The notes below the pieces were generated by a model. That model was not told the DNA's origin. It ran no database searches and saw only the letters and a program-made list of their open reading frames with translations. From positions 55,134,514 through 55,198,513 of the forward strand of contig CM059557.1 in assembly GCA_030386875.1 (NCBI GenBank): a stretch of DNA of 64,000 bases. Reading direction: 5' to 3'. Below are positions 34,331-46,341 of the stretch, piece after piece (the first letter of the stretch is position 1; each line of letters begins with the position of its first letter). Both the position numbers and the translations under genes were made by a program. The DNA comes from Morinoia aosen (lineage: Eukaryota > Arthropoda > Malacostraca > Amphipoda > Talitridae).

Positions 34331-35573
34331 TTGCTGATGAGTATTAACAATGCAAAAAGTTGAACATCGTTGAGTTCGGAAATATGAGGAAAAGTAATTT
34401 CGATTAGGAGTGAAACCGTTATCACGAGCTCATTAGTGCATTATAACCTCTAAACAACCAGCCAAAAAGTTTTCCCTACTTTATAGAAAGTCCCAGCCAT
34501 TAAATACCATTGTCTCTTCCACATGAGCTTTTTTATTTGATGGAGCTCTTTTGTATTTTATTGAAACTGCCATTTCTTCAATACATTTTATTTTGACCGT
34601 ACTAGGCGTAATAAGTTAATTAATAAATACTTATTAGACCTTTATAGCATCCAAACACGCAGTACATGAACGCATGCTATTGCTAACAGCGTGCTAGATT
34701 TTTTTGACTTTCCAAGAAAATAGGAATTGATGTTAAAAATGTTAGCATTTTACCATCATGAAGGGTATTTATTTTAATTTCACATTCATCGTGACTATTT
34801 ATATTCGCATGCCGTCATTTGCACAGTTTTTTATTTAATTAAGAGTAAACAAAATTGATGGTTGTGTCTACCTTCTATCGATATCGGGCCTCAATAGATG
34901 ACGCAAGTTATGCATATTTATTGAGTTTCGTCTTTTTGGAAAATCCGTTTTCGAAACTTTCGGAGTTTTTAGGAGTACCTTTATTAGATGTTCTACTTTT
35001 TTGTACAAAACATTTCAAGTAGCACTGTTAATTAGTACTTAAAGTGCGTAGTTTGAAAGTAAGTTTTTATTAGATTTTCTTGGAGATACCTTCAACGAGG
35101 CGAAACAAGCGTTTAAACTATTCAAAAATAAATTTGAGAATAGTTTATGAAGAACTTAGACCGAGGACCAAAAAATAAAAGAAAATATGCATTGACACAC
35201 TTAGGATCGAAAATATAATTTTTCAGCAGTGAAAACAATGAATTATTCATAAAATAATTATTGAAAAGAATACGGGGAAATCTTCCGAAACAAGCTTGAA
35301 ACTGAATTTTTTAATACTTCGACAGCTGAATGTACCGAAAACATTTACAAAAACGTGAACTGAATAATCGAAATGTAAAATCAGGAGATTATGAGGTTAT
35401 TTTTACATTAGCCGCATCTCTAATAGAATTACAAAATGCAGAAGTAAGGAAAGTTAAGAAAAGATGAAATAGATCGTAATATTTCCATGCACGCCTCAGA
35501 AGTAAGATTTCTGAATATTTATGAGCTCAGGTGCATCTTTCAACTCTAAATGATGTATCAAGTGTGAAGAAAT
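34331..35573. other. Intergenic, nothing recognised
   Basis: AT-rich sequence without repeats or open blocks of note. Confidence 0.4.
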
Positions 35574-37060
35574 GATCTAGCATGCCACGTCGAATTTCTC
35601 TAGTTTTTCGATTTTTTTTTCGAATTCCATGGGAGCGGCTAAGAAAGTTTGAGAACCTCGACCGCTTCTGACGGTTGGCTTCTTAGGAACAGAGTGGCAC
35701 AAAATGAACGCAAGGTTTTGACCATATAGTGCGCAGGTCAAATCTGTGCGTTCTTAAGCGCCACCCTGTACGTATTTCGCAGCGTACCTTAATTTCTACA
35801 GATTCTTTTCACATCGCTAAAAATATGTTTTTTTGAGTATGAATGACTTGTTGGTATAGATTACGAATAATCCTGCCGGAAGCAGTCAATGTCGTAGGTT
35901 TAATACGGAAAATAGAACGAAAATATGGAATTTGATTTCTTCAATATAACATCTAAATGCCAAATTGAGACGGTAGCGAATACCCTGAGTATCAAAATAT
36001 CTTTTTATATAATTTATGAAATACGGCATCTTGTTTTTCTCCGTTGGCTTCAATGAAACTATTGAAAATTAGGTCATTTTTTAGAAGAATGTTAACAATT
36101 CCTTGCATCTAGTTTAATAATTATTATTCGAACCCAGAAATTTATAACTCCAAAACCTCTTTGCCAAAATTTCAGCTTTTCTTTTTCATACGGGATTGTT
36201 ATTTTAAAAATTAAGGAAGGTAAATTCGAGAGCACAATTCCCAGCAGATGCTCACCTTAATGGATGCGCGGCAGTGCAGAGAGCTCCCATTTTCGCCAAA
36301 ATGTAGCGGGGTCGCTCTTCAATAGAAATAAAATGTATGTAAGCATTCTTCTACATGGTATCAAAATATTAAGTGGTGAGTAATTCAGCAAAGTTATAAC
36401 TGAAGAGAAGAGACTCGCATACTTAGCGCGAAATGATCCTTGAACTAGAAATGCTTTTCAACGTTAGGAAATATTTGCTTTGAATGGTAATTATTTTTTA
36501 TTCATTGTACGTGCTTGTTTGCAAATCTGCTTATGAAATCTAGCGATTATGTTTAAAAAATATAGGAAATTAAACAAATTAACTGATCAGAGGTGAACGC
36601 AAATATGAGAAACGGGTTTTTGATTTTTTAATACTACGAGATTATTTTCTATCTAGGTTTCACCGTTTACTCACGCGTTTCCCAAAGTCTTGGTTATAAA
36701 ACTTCAGTTCTGGCGAAGAAAAAATATGTGGAATTCTAACTATAAGCTTACCTTCTACAGTATTTTTCTGTGTTTTTTAGTTTCCAATTCCTGCCTTGGC
36801 TTAAATTCTAGAAATCATTAAAAATTTTCTCACGTATAATCTAGGTTGTCTCAGCAATTTGGAGAAATACTATAGTTTTTACATAGTTTTTGCAAATAAT
36901 AAGTTCAATGATCTCGATATTTTGTTTTGTTTGCTTATTTATTGCGTGATACTTTTTATTACAATCAACCTATTTTTTCTGAATCATGGCTCATCGTGAT
37001 TGGCATATATTTGATCATTAGAAATAAATTGCATAAAAATGAGATGATGTACACTATTAT

Positions 37061-37087
37061 GTGGTCCCAGTCTAAGACTGGGACCAC
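37061..37087. repeat. 27-bp perfect hairpin at the inner end of the left foldback arm
   Basis: GTGGTCCCAGTCT, one unpaired A, then AGACTGGGACCAC: 13-bp perfect arms. An imperfect version sits at 38139-38164 in the right arm. It probably marks the subterminal repeat of the internal Tc1-type element. Confidence 0.9.
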
Positions 37088-37149
37088 TCAAAATTTTCCA
37101 AGATCTGGTACAGCCGAAAGATTTTTATAAGAAGTTCACAACCCATGTT

Positions 37150-37940
37150 TTGTAAAGTTACATTTAAAAAATTATGATCTTCACAAAAATATTAGCATTG
37201 CTTCAAGACATGCTTATCTGTCAGAAAAAAATTCGAATGAACTTTAGCGGCAAGGACTCAAATCACAATGTTCTCGTAGGACCCAATTATTTAAAAAACA
37301 CAATTTAAACTCACGATTTCGGCTTGCAAAAGCAAATTTTCAGTCATGAGAAGATTAAAAAAAAATCTGTGACCTAATGTAAGTAAAATAGAGCTTTATG
37401 GCCGTAAAGGTTTCCCTCATGTTTGGAAACAAAACAGAACTGCCCAAAGTACACATCCTATACTCCTATACCCAGAACAACAGCCCGAATGTGAAATATG
37501 GTGACTGGAGCGTAATCGTATAAGGTCGCTTCACATTTAATGGTAAAGGACCTTAGGAAATAATTCAGGGAATTGTAGTCAGAGAGATTTATCTTAGATT
37601 TTTTAAATAATTTTTTAAAATTTACTGAGTAATTGGATCTCAGATATGAATGGTAGTTTCAACAGGACAACGATCCTAAGCATAATGCCGTGATAGTTCG
37701 TAAATATTTGCAACACAACAATGTCAAGGAACCGTCATGATTTATTAAATCACTAGGTTTAAACACTATAGCTCATCGGTATAAAAACTCAAAGGTTTTA
37801 TCTACGTAAGACAACCAACCAGCCTCAGTGTGTTTGCACGTTCTTTAATATAAATTGTGGGTGAGAATGGGCCGAATCGTCACAAATCTTGCCGATATTT
37901 AGTATAAGCTTACGGAAACCGCTGCAGGACTCTTAATAAA
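37150..37940 (+). pseudogene. Tc1/mariner-type transposase relic inside the foldback
   Basis: Several conserved Tc1 blocks are readable in order across frames. SEKKF / FSGKDSNHNVLVGP (about 37215-37280) matches the usual first catalytic region. GRFTFNGKGP-EIIQGIV (37525-37576) matches the family's VWGCFS.NG.GPL. FQQDNDPKHNAVIV (about 37657-37698) carries the second catalytic Asp, followed by RKYLQHNNVKE. SLGLNTIAHRYKN (about 37750) matches SPDLNPIEHLW, with the Pro and the terminal Trp lost. A C-terminal tail reading AESSQILPI follows. Stops and frame changes occur throughout, so it cannot make an active transposase. Confidence 0.85.
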
Positions 37941-39545
37941 ACTAAATTTGTAGGTGCTGCAACAAAATATTAAACAAATTTCTTTCAAATGTCTGCGTGC
38001 TTTTTCACTACACCATTTGCTAGATTATATATAAATTTTACAAACCAGACCAATGTTCCATTTTCAGTCGTCGTTTATGCATAGAAATCTTTCGACATAG
38101 AAATCTTTCGGGTGTACCAGATTCTGAAAATTTTCTGTGGTCCCAGTTTTAGACTGGAACCCCATAGTAGAAGATATCTAATTTTTTATGCAATGTATTT
38201 ATGATGATCAAAAACATGCCAATCACGATGAACAATGATTCAATTAAAAATAGGTTAATAGTTATAAAAATTATTATAGGATACATAAGCAAATGAAACA
38301 GAACATCTAGATCATGGATGTAATTATTTACGGAATCACTGTAAAAAATATCAATGCTTGTCTATATTGCCGAGACGACCTAGTTTATCCGAGGGATAAT
38401 TTTTAGCTATTTCGAGAATTTGGGCCATGTTAAGAATACAAAATATAGAATACCTATGTAGAATATAAGCTTATAATTAGAATTCCATGTATTATTTCTT
38501 CGCCAGAACTGAAGTTTAAACAACCGAGACACTACAGTATTTAAGAAGCGTGTGAGTTGACGATGAAACTTAGATACAAAATAATCTCGTAGAATTATTA
38601 AATCAAAAACTCATTTTTTCCCGTTCGCGTTCACCTCAGATTATAGCTTCAATACATTTATTTTTTAAATATAATTGCTATATTTCAAGACTAGATTCGC
38701 AAATAAATCAGAAATAATTACTAGCGATAGTAAATATTTCCCGACGTTGAAAAGCATTTCAACTTCAAGGATCATTTCGAGCTAAGTATGCGAGTCTCTC
38801 CTGTTCAGTTATAACTTTGCTGAATTACTATAACCACTTAATATTTTTATTTCATGTAAAAGAACGCTTACATTTTATTTCTATTTAAGAGCGACCCCGC
38901 TGCATTTTGGCAAAAATGGGAGCTCTTACTGCTGCGCATCCATTAAGGTGAGCATCTGCTGGGAATTGTGCGCTCGAATTTATCTTCATTAATTTTTAAA
39001 ATAACAATCCCGTATGAAGAAGAAAAGCTGAAGTTTTGGCAAAAAAAGTTTTGGAGTTATAAATTCCTGGCCTAGAATAATAATTCTTTAACTAGATTGT
39101 TAACATTCTTCTAAAAAATTACCAAATCTTCAGAAATGTCATTGAGGCGCTCGGAGAAAAAATGAAATGTTGCAATTCATCAATGTTATAAAAAGAAATT
39201 CTGATACGAATAGTGTTAGCACCTGTCTCAAGTTGGCGTTCGAAAATGATATTGAAGTGATAAAATTAGATATCTTAGTTCAACACAAGCCTTTAGCACT
39301 GCATTATCTGTTTTCGACAGGATTTTTTGTAATCTATCCCGACAAGTGATTCATACTCAGAAAATAAAATTTACTGTCATGCGAAAAGAATCTCTGGAAA
39401 TTAATGAATGCTGCAAAATACAGGGAGGAGTCAAAAGAATGCATGGATTTGACCTGGGTAGCATGGTCAAATCTATGCGTTCCTACCACTCCCATGGAAT
39501 TCGAGAAAAAAAAGTCGACTGAAATTCGACATGCTACACTAGACC

Positions 39546-40703
39546 TCGTAAATGCTTGGGTCTGAAAAGTTACAGCACCTTTTATGACCTGATCAGAACA
39601 TTCAGTTTTATAAATACGGATCTAGACGACAGCTGATTGATGGGTCTGGGTGGATGGTACGCAATTCGATGAAAATTCAAAACCTGAGGTTCTGATGCTA
39701 CTCGCAAAAGAAACTATGTTGAAGTGAGAAAGTATGTACGAAACGTACATGCTTACTGCGCAGTACGTAGAATGAGAGCGGAGATGCCCAGGAGATGATC
39801 AAAGAGGTGGTATGGCGACCGCCCTCTGAAGAGAGGGCAGTAGCTCCTGAGAGACGCCCTCGTGACACTGATAGAGATGAACTGCGACCAAATTGAATCT
39901 TGGTCTGTGATTAGAATGATTTGCTTTGTGCACAAGATAAGGTCTACTCAGTAATTATCGTTAGCGAGCGACTTTGTACTAAACGAAAGAGCATTTATGG
40001 TTTCAATTCAGTGAAATTTTTGAAAAAACACTCACCAATTCACTGATCCCCATTTTATTGTGCTTGAATAAAAGAACACCAACCAATTTCAAGGCGCCAA
40101 TAGTTAACAAAATTATTTCGGAAATATTCTACCAGAAAGTTGAATGCGTTAAATAATGAAATTTATACGATGACTCGTCCGTCATTTTAGGCCCTTACAT
40201 TCGCTCTTTATTCGTCTTTGTTTGAAAACCTGTAAGACTGCAGAAGAAAGATGTCTATAGTTCCCCCAAAATAACGTCATATTGAATTAGGAGATTACTC
40301 GCATCACACAGTTTATATTCGTTTGAAAGGTCAAAAGAATGAAATATGTATTTAGACAGCATATGTAGGAGCGGTACCATCTTGCAAACTTTCAGAATTT
40401 GTGAACTAAATTAATGTAAGGCATAGTCTGAAGATTTAAACAATGTAGGTTAAATTAGTCATGACAGGGCTGCATCCAGTCCTTGGGCTCCTTTCCCGTT
40501 GGAATTGATCAACTTCTTTTCTGATTGTTTTTTTCTTCATTTATTTGTTTGTTTGTTTGTTCGTAAATTGAAGCCAGTATGTTCTAGATCCCTTTCAATG
40601 CTCAGTGCTGCATCCTAGAACCTTTAAGAACAACTTGTAGAACTGTTATCATTCATTATCTTTATTACAAAAGTCTGTGTGAATCTACGTCAGTTAGCTC
40701 TGA
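39546..40703. other. Intergenic, nothing recognised
   Basis: A GC-richer patch at 39740-39930 has a minus-strand 60-codon frame and a small hairpin (GCCCTCT-GA-AGAGAGGGC near 39821). A short (GTTT)n tract lies near 40543-40560. No gene supported. Confidence 0.4.
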
Positions 40704-41311
40704 ATGCGTCAGGTGGTAGCCGCCCTGGATGCGTCAGGTGGTGGTGGCCCTGCCTGCGTCAGGTGGTGGTGGCCCTGCCTGCGTCAGGTGGTGGTGGCCC
40801 TGCCTGCGTCAGGTGGCCTGCCTGCGTCAGGTGGTGGTGGCACTGCCTGCGTCAGGTTGTGGTGGCACTGCCTGCGTCAGGTGGTGGTGGCACTGCCTGC
40901 ATCAGGTGATGGCCGCCCTGCCTGCGTCAGGTGGCACTGCCTGCGTCAGGTGGTGGTGGCCCTGCCTGCGTCAGGTGGTGGTGGCCCTGCCTGCGTCAGG
41001 TGGTGGTGGCCCTGCCTGCATCAGGTGATGGCCGCCCTGCCTGCATCAGGTAATGGCCACCCTGCCTGCGTCAGGTGGTGGTAGCACTGCCTGCATCAGG
41101 TGATGGCCGCCCTGCCTGCGTCAGGTGGTGGTGGCACTGCCTGCGTCAGGTGGTGGTAGCACTGCCTGCATCAGGTGATGGCCGCCCTGCCTGCGTCAGG
41201 TAGTGGTGGCACTGCCTGCGTCAGGTGGTGGTAGCACTGCCTGCATCAGGTGATGGCCGCCCTGCCTGCGTCAGGTGATGGCCGCCCTGCCTGCGTCAGG
41301 TGTTCATCGCC
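40704..41311 (+). repeat. 25-bp GTCAGGTGGTGG minisatellite
   Basis: Units of the type GCGTCAGGTGGTGGTGG plus CCCTGCCT, or CACTGCCT, about 24 copies. The variant GCATCAGGTGATGGCCG recurs every two to four units, giving a loose higher order. A few short 16-bp units (GCGTCAGGTGGCCTGCCT type) are present. Three overlapping plus-strand frames (76-126 codons, repeating RQVVVALPASG or CVRWWWPCL) are products of the repeat and are not genes. Confidence 0.95.
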
Positions 41312-42769
41312 AGAATTTGTCCCAGAATGGCCCCTGATTCTTAGTTTTCGTTCCTCTCGCGCTCTCTCCCCAATAAATGCGCGTCGCTGGAACGCTACCT
41401 TGGTGCACACTGGGCAGTCGTCTATGCCCCAGTGGAGCGACGCATAAGCAAGGTATTTCAAAAATCAACGATGGTCTTTCTATCATCTTTATTGCAAATT
41501 AACTTTTCCTTATTTTTTCTACTTTCTTCTTGTTGTTATCGGGCTGTGCTTCGCCGCCTCACCACCACCTCGTCGTGCGCTGGGCTTGCATTTGGGCTTG
41601 TCTGACGAGTCCTCGTTTCCTTTCGCCTTCTTTGTTTACCTTTGTTAATTTTTTTTTTGTTATTAGTTCCCTATTATGGGAGATTCTTAAGTTAATTCAC
41701 ACAATCTTTGCAGGAAAAAAGATTGAACATGAAGAAGTTAATTGAAGTAATCGTTATCTACTTAATTGTCAAAAGGTGAAGAGTACTAGGCAATACCACT
41801 CGTTGATATATATCTTTTACAAAAACCACAGTTAAAAAGACGAATGATCTTTATATCGACCGCCACTTAACACACGGACAGATCCAAAGTTTTAAACGCA
41901 TTAACAGGGTCAGAAACTCAGAGTACCGCAGCGGCGAACTTGGCTTAGCTTTAACGTTTATTTCCTATAGGATTCTTTAGTTGTTAAAATCTTTTTCAAA
42001 TTACAAAATCTTTTCCTTCGCAGTTAGGGTTCGAAATAAGGAGGCTTGATTAGACGGTTGTCAGTCGACAGCGTCTGGCAGAAGTCCACAAGAAAATCGG
42101 GATCTCGGCGTCTCCGCCCACACAAAATGCTGGCTCATCAAAAGTCCAATCTCACTGGCCAACGTTAGCTGAATAACAGTATAATTCTAAACAGACCCCG
42201 ACTATATCCTAAGAGCACATATGAAGGAACATAATCATATGAAGGGCAAATGAAGGTTAAATTCAGGAAAATTACCTATGCTAAATACTATCGCCAAACA
42301 AAAGGACGGAGTAGTTCCGAAATAAAAAACACCGCAGGAGACAAACTGCGCCAGGGCGATTTGACGATACTGTGGAAGAAATCACACCATTTGTTTCGAC
42401 TACAAAAAATACAGAAATTTATTGTATATTTATTTCACTTTATCTCAGATAAAGTAAATATATTCATTAACAATACACACCTGGGCTTATTGTGCAACTC
42501 AGTGTAGTACAATGAAGAAAAGTTGAACTTTAGAGGAAAATAGGTAGGATACAGTGCTCTACAGAATGTCAAGTTTTAGGGTTTGGTTCAAAGTTTGAGA
42601 TAAAAGTATAAGGGAACCCTATCAGAATATGGAAACGCGTCAATCAGGTGGAATATTCAAATTAAAATTTCAGACTAGCAGCCTAATTTAATGGCTTAGT
42701 AATTCTCGAGCACTTAGGAAATGAGCATCTCAAAGAAGGTAACATGAAGTGAAGTTATTTAAACCAGTA
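41312..42769. other. Intergenic; one structured hairpin near its start
   Basis: 41310-41460 is GC-richer than average and overlaps small frames on both strands, none supported. An 85-codon plus-strand frame at 42250-42507 shows no domain. The rest is AT-rich and unassigned. Confidence 0.35.
41381..41443 (+). other. Two-tier hairpin, possible structured RNA or element end
   Basis: An outer perfect 8-bp stem GCGTCGCT (41381-41388) / AGCGACGC (41436-41443) encloses an inner stem CACTGGGCA (41408-41416) / TGCCCCAGTG (41425-41434, one bulge). It lies 70 bp downstream of the GTCAGG minisatellite. It is not a tRNA shape. It could be chance, a MITE end or a small structured RNA. Confidence 0.35.
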
Positions 42770-42866
42770 CACGTGCTCACACTATCGCACGCTCTCACGC
42801 TCACCCACTCTTTCATTCTTTCACTCACGCGCTCATACGCTCACACGCTCACTCGCTCACACGCAA
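42770..42866 (+). repeat. Degenerate GCTCACAC low-complexity tract
   Basis: Irregular 8-10-bp units: CGCTCACACGCTCACTCGCT, CGCGCTCATACGCTCA, and ACGCTCACCCACTC. Confidence 0.8.
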
Positions 42867-44800
42867 ACTTAAAGCAAATTATAGAACTCGAATTGAGCTG
42901 ACGCAGAAGTGGAGATGGAGGATAAGAATTTTACGCAAAGGACACCTCGGCAAAGGACACCAGGCACCGCACCAACACGACCTGAGCTCAGCGCCTCACA
43001 CACCCGGCCTGTGTCGGAGGATACGCTCACCTGGGAAGCGGTACCGTCTTAAATATAAACTCATAGACTTCTAGTCTTTTGAAATGTCCGATAATATATG
43101 ACATGAATTATATTCAAAAAAATAATATTTCCCGTTTTCTCCAAAACTGAGGCCAAAATCAAAAAAGTTACACGAACAAAATGTGGTTCTTTTTTAAAAT
43201 TGCATTTACCGGGAGTCGTATAATTGCATGACCCATCGATGGGTCGTTTAAATATTTTTTAGCTATCTTTTAAAATTAATGGTATTTGATGAACTCAGTT
43301 AATGTTTTGTATTTATAAAATTGCTAACAACTTTTGAATTTATACTTGAGTTGAATTTCCAGCCAACGTGTTAAACGAAATGGTATCTCTTGTAAATCTT
43401 GTTATAATCTCCCGAGTAATACATGTCCAGGCCCCTTCAAAACTTCCCTTGGAGCTATATGAACCAGAGTACGACCCGACTGTTTATCTAAATAGGACAC
43501 TGGAGCATGAATACGACACTATTTCATATTCATTTCTAAAGTACACCACTAATTTAAATTAAAGACATTTTTCAACACTATCCTCTCAGTGGTTCACTTC
43601 CTGAGGTGCCTGGATAGATGGAGGAATTGATGTTTGCTTCCTCCTGTAAGGCTGGTAAGAATTATTACAAAACTTGGCCTAGCGAGTATATATAGATGAG
43701 AGAACATGGAAGTACAGCTAAATTTAATGGGTTTTCCATCTTATTCACCATAAGCTGAAAACTTTCAACAGTTAAGAGAATACAACAATTAACAGTCATT
43801 TCCTCTGGGCAGAGAAATTTATTTTGCTACTCACACGCGCTCTTGTCACAATATGAGTGTATAATCTTTGAAAACGATAAATGTGTACCAGCAATGGCTT
43901 GTTTTTCGCTCAAAGGTACCATTGAACAGGAAACCTGACAATCAGCATTCTAGAATCGTTCCTCAAAAATTATTTACATCTCAAACTTTATTACTTATCT
44001 GTGATACAACGTGCAGAGGCGCACAGACTTGCAAATGACGTCGGTGAGCAGCGAATTAGAACCACGCCTCAAAGTTGAGAATTACTAGTGCTCTCAGCAA
44101 TCAAAATAAGGACATTTCTTTTAAAACTACTGAAAAAGTAAGAGTGTCTTCTTCCTCATTCCTAATTCTCCGTTTTTGCGCAAGGAAAAGATGAGAATGA
44201 ATTTGACCCAAAATAAACTCAAATTAAAAATATATAAATTTCCAGTCAAATACGTAATGCTCAGACATGCTGTTTAGATAATGATCGAATGTCGGGACAG
44301 ACAGACAGAACAGGCCAAAAACCGTGTATTCATATATATGTAAGGGATTAACGTCCACAGTATTTTGGGTACACTCATTAATAATATCCAGCAGTAGAGA
44401 GAGCTAATATCACGGATGCTTGATTTCCAAACCTTTTAAGATAATGATGGGAAAATGTTAAGAACTATGTCAGTTATAATACACTAGGCTAAATTTCCTT
44501 TCGCCGTCCGTAGCTCAATTACTGATGGTTGACCAATTTATTCATCACGCTCAGCCTAATTTACCCAATATGGACCTACATGGACACGATACCAAAAAAT
44601 CAAAGACTGTTGTTAAAACACACAATAAGACTTTTAGAACAAGTACGCTTGAAGAACGTTTATTCGAAGACAATTTCGAATGCTGTTTCTTTTTGGTACG
44701 TCATACACTAAATACAGGTTTAACTCACTCATGAGTATGGTTTTTAAACATTTAATCTAAATAAAGAACATTCCGTTCATCACTCTAGGATGCATGGAAA
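42867..44800. other. Intergenic, with two weak short frames
   Basis: Apart from the small frame at 43380-43562 (listed separately) there is a 69-codon ATG frame at 44525-44734. It reads DLHGHDTKKSKTVVKTHNKT and has no recognised family. The rest is AT-rich and unassigned. Confidence 0.35.
43380..43562 (+). CDS. Short hypothetical protein or terminal exon
   Basis: 60 codons from ATG 43380, or an exon entered through ...GAGTTGAATTTCCAG at 43362. The start MVSLVNLVIISRVIHVQA is hydrophobic and could be a weak signal peptide. It is followed by an acidic/aromatic stretch PLELYEPEYDPTVYLNRTLE. No family recognised. Short length and lack of neighbours keep confidence low. Confidence 0.2.
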   Translation: MVSLVNLVIISRVIHVQAPSKLPLELYEPEYDPTVYLNRTLEHEYDTISYSFLKYTTNLN

Positions 44801-44811
44801 TTTGTTTATTA

Positions 44812-45098
44812 GTGCTCGCGGTGGCACAGCGGTTAAGGGATCGGACTTGTATGTTGGGGTCGCGGGTTCGTATCCCGGCGCTGGCGCTGCGATTTTCCCC
44901 GTTGGGTATAAGGGAAAGCTCAAGCACAATACCCCACTCGACCCAGGTGTCGGAAATGGGTACCGGCTTTACGGGGGAACCGTCATAGTGTCCTATATAT
45001 AGTGTTAGTTATAAGACATTTGAAAAACCAATGCTTAAGATCATTTGTATCAGGCTTGATTGGAAATAAAGCATCCCAAAGATGCTGATGTTTGTTTG
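44812..45098 (+). mobile_element. tRNA-derived SINE with 11-bp direct repeats
   Basis: The head is a tRNA-like 73-nt region: A box GTGGCACAGCGGTTAAGG (from 44821) and B box GGTTCGTATCC (44865-44875) at normal spacing. A tRNA-unrelated body follows (GATTTTCCCCGTTGGGTATA..., ACCCAGGTGTCGGAAATGGG). The 3' end is a (TGTT)n tail. TTTGTTTATTA occurs at 44801-44811 and 45099-45109, fitting a target-site duplication, although the tail composition makes part of this match easy by chance. Two plus-strand frames over it (44790-45002) are incidental. Confidence 0.85.
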
Positions 45099-45109
45099 TT
45101 TGTTTATTA

Positions 45110-45813
45110 TATTTTTTCTGGATCCACTCGACAAAATTCGGAAAATTTTCATGCGATAAAAAGTCGTAAAATTTCAGACGTGCTATTTTTACATAAAATT
45201 AACAACAGAGTCAGTGCTACCGGAGACAGACCCACGGCAAAGATTTAGGCCACAAGGCTCAACAAAGACGTTAATTGATTTATGAAAACTGTTAAAAGGC
45301 AAATGAATTTGCTTATAATTAAAGAAACGGCGTAGGTGATCATTCCTGACTGAATTTAGCGTTGGAAGAAAATGCTAATGCATCCACAAAAGAGTTTGCA
45401 TTTTTTCCAACTTACTGCAATCATTAATGTTTGGTTCGTAAAATGTGCATGAATTTGCAGCTATAAAAAGATAATTATTTTATTTTTTTAGGTGTGAAGA
45501 AGATAGTATAAATGCTGCAGCAAATTGATAACTGCTACAGAAATGAGTTATCTTATTTGCTCTTCAAATTCTCACACCCAAAACACGCGGAGTTTTTTTA
45601 ATACTCCTTAATCGATTATTTCCATCATTGAGTTTTGGCTTACACTTTCAGCAACCTCAGCTTTAATGAAGTTCATTACAGCGATGCGCAAACATCCATT
45701 GATCACAACAAGGAAACACTGAAGACAACAAAGGGAATGCCCTTCTATTTACCTATCCTTTGATAGCTTTACTGTCCTCTACGGGTGCTTCTCCATAAGT
45801 TGGCCAGATTAAG
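45110..45813. other. Intergenic, nothing recognised
   Basis: AT-rich, with no supported coding block. Would be 3' of the minus-strand block at 45814-46341. Confidence 0.4.
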
Positions 45814-46341
45814 TCATCTTCGACGAGCAAAGAAGCGAGATTTGATTTTCAGATCCCAAAGAAGGCGTGCGCGTGTCGCCAGCTGTGTATTATGGGCACG
45901 AGGAAATCCATAAGTCGATATTTTGGGCAGCCAGACACGCTTGTCCGCGACTTGTGCTGACCTACACGAGCTTATAACCAGCGAACTATTGCTAATAGGA
46001 TAGTGCAGCATTAAATCGCATTGAGGTCTGATTTTAGGCATGGGTTCTAAAGCTTTAGCAGGAATTACAAGAAGCTGAGAACGCTTGCTGACCATTGATG
46101 TCACAGCTACTGTCGATTGTGAAACTTGAGCCACTTCAACGACGTGCACGTTTTTATCCTGCTCAAGAGAAGTGACTTTCCTAAGTACCGCGGAAGCTAT
46201 CAAGCATCCTATTCTGGTTCTGAACGAGCTTAGTTTTATTTGTTTTACCGTGCAGTCGTGGTAGGCTATTTTCGGTTCATGGTGATACTGTATAAAAGAT
46301 GTTGAAGAGAATACGGAAGTTTTTCTACTGCCACACGAAAA
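45814..46341 (-). CDS. Candidate coding exon, 175 residues, unknown family
   Basis: On the minus strand ...AAGAATTTTTTAG ends at 46342, and from 46341 the frame is open for 175 codons to a stop at 45814. This is the longest non-repetitive open block in the window. It has no initial ATG, fitting an exon entered by splicing. Readable segments are FSCGSRKTSVFSSTSFIQYH, PKIAYHDCTVKQIKL, RTRIGCLIASAVLRKVTSLE, QDKNVHVVEVAQVSQSTVAV, LLVIPAKALEPMPKIRP and a basic end LWDLKIKSRFFARRR. GC content is well above the surroundings. It might be a host gene or part of an LTR-element polyprotein; no diagnostic motif decides. Confidence 0.4.
   Translation of the reverse strand, partial: FSCGSRKTSVFSSTSFIQYHHEPKIAYHDCTVKQIKLSSFRTRIGCLIASAVLRKVTSLEQDKNVHVVEVAQVSQSTVAVTSMVSKRSQLLVIPAKALEPMPKIRPQCDLMLHYPISNSSLVISSCRSAQVADKRVWLPKISTYGFPRAHNTQLATRARLLWDLKIKSRFFARRR

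Larger units (their letters stand above)
35574..39545. mobile_element. 4-kb foldback element with ~1.5-kb inverted arms
   Basis: The left arm runs from GATCTAGCATGCCACGTCG (35574) to about 37135. The right arm runs in inverted order from about 38088 to GGTCTAG, read on the minus strand (ends 39545). Paired landmarks are: CGAATTCCATGGGAG (35620) with CTCCCATGGAATTCG (39490); GCTCACCTTAATGGATGCGC (36251) with GCGCATCCATTAAGGTGAGC (38935); AACTTCAGTTCTGGCGAAGA (36700) with TCTTCGCCAGAACTGAAGTT (38497); and GTGGTCCCAGTCT (37061) with TGTGGTCCCAGTTTTAGACTGG (38137). By eye the arms are roughly 80% alike, with a private insertion in the left arm near 35635-35720. The centre holds a dead Tc1-type transposase. 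It is either a foldback (FB-like) element or a Tc1 element trapped inside one. Confidence 0.9.

Noticed and set aside
37061-37087. The 27-bp hairpin as a transcription terminator
   Set aside because: Bacterial-type terminators are not expected here, and the hairpin sits at the inner end of a transposon arm with a partner in the other arm.
40679-41084. Overlapping frames with RQVVVALPASG repeats
   Set aside because: Products of the 25-bp minisatellite in three frames; no unique flanking protein sequence.
44813-44886. Possible functional tRNA gene
   Set aside because: A and B boxes are present but the acceptor and anticodon stems do not pair well. The sequence continues into a SINE body with a tail and direct repeats.
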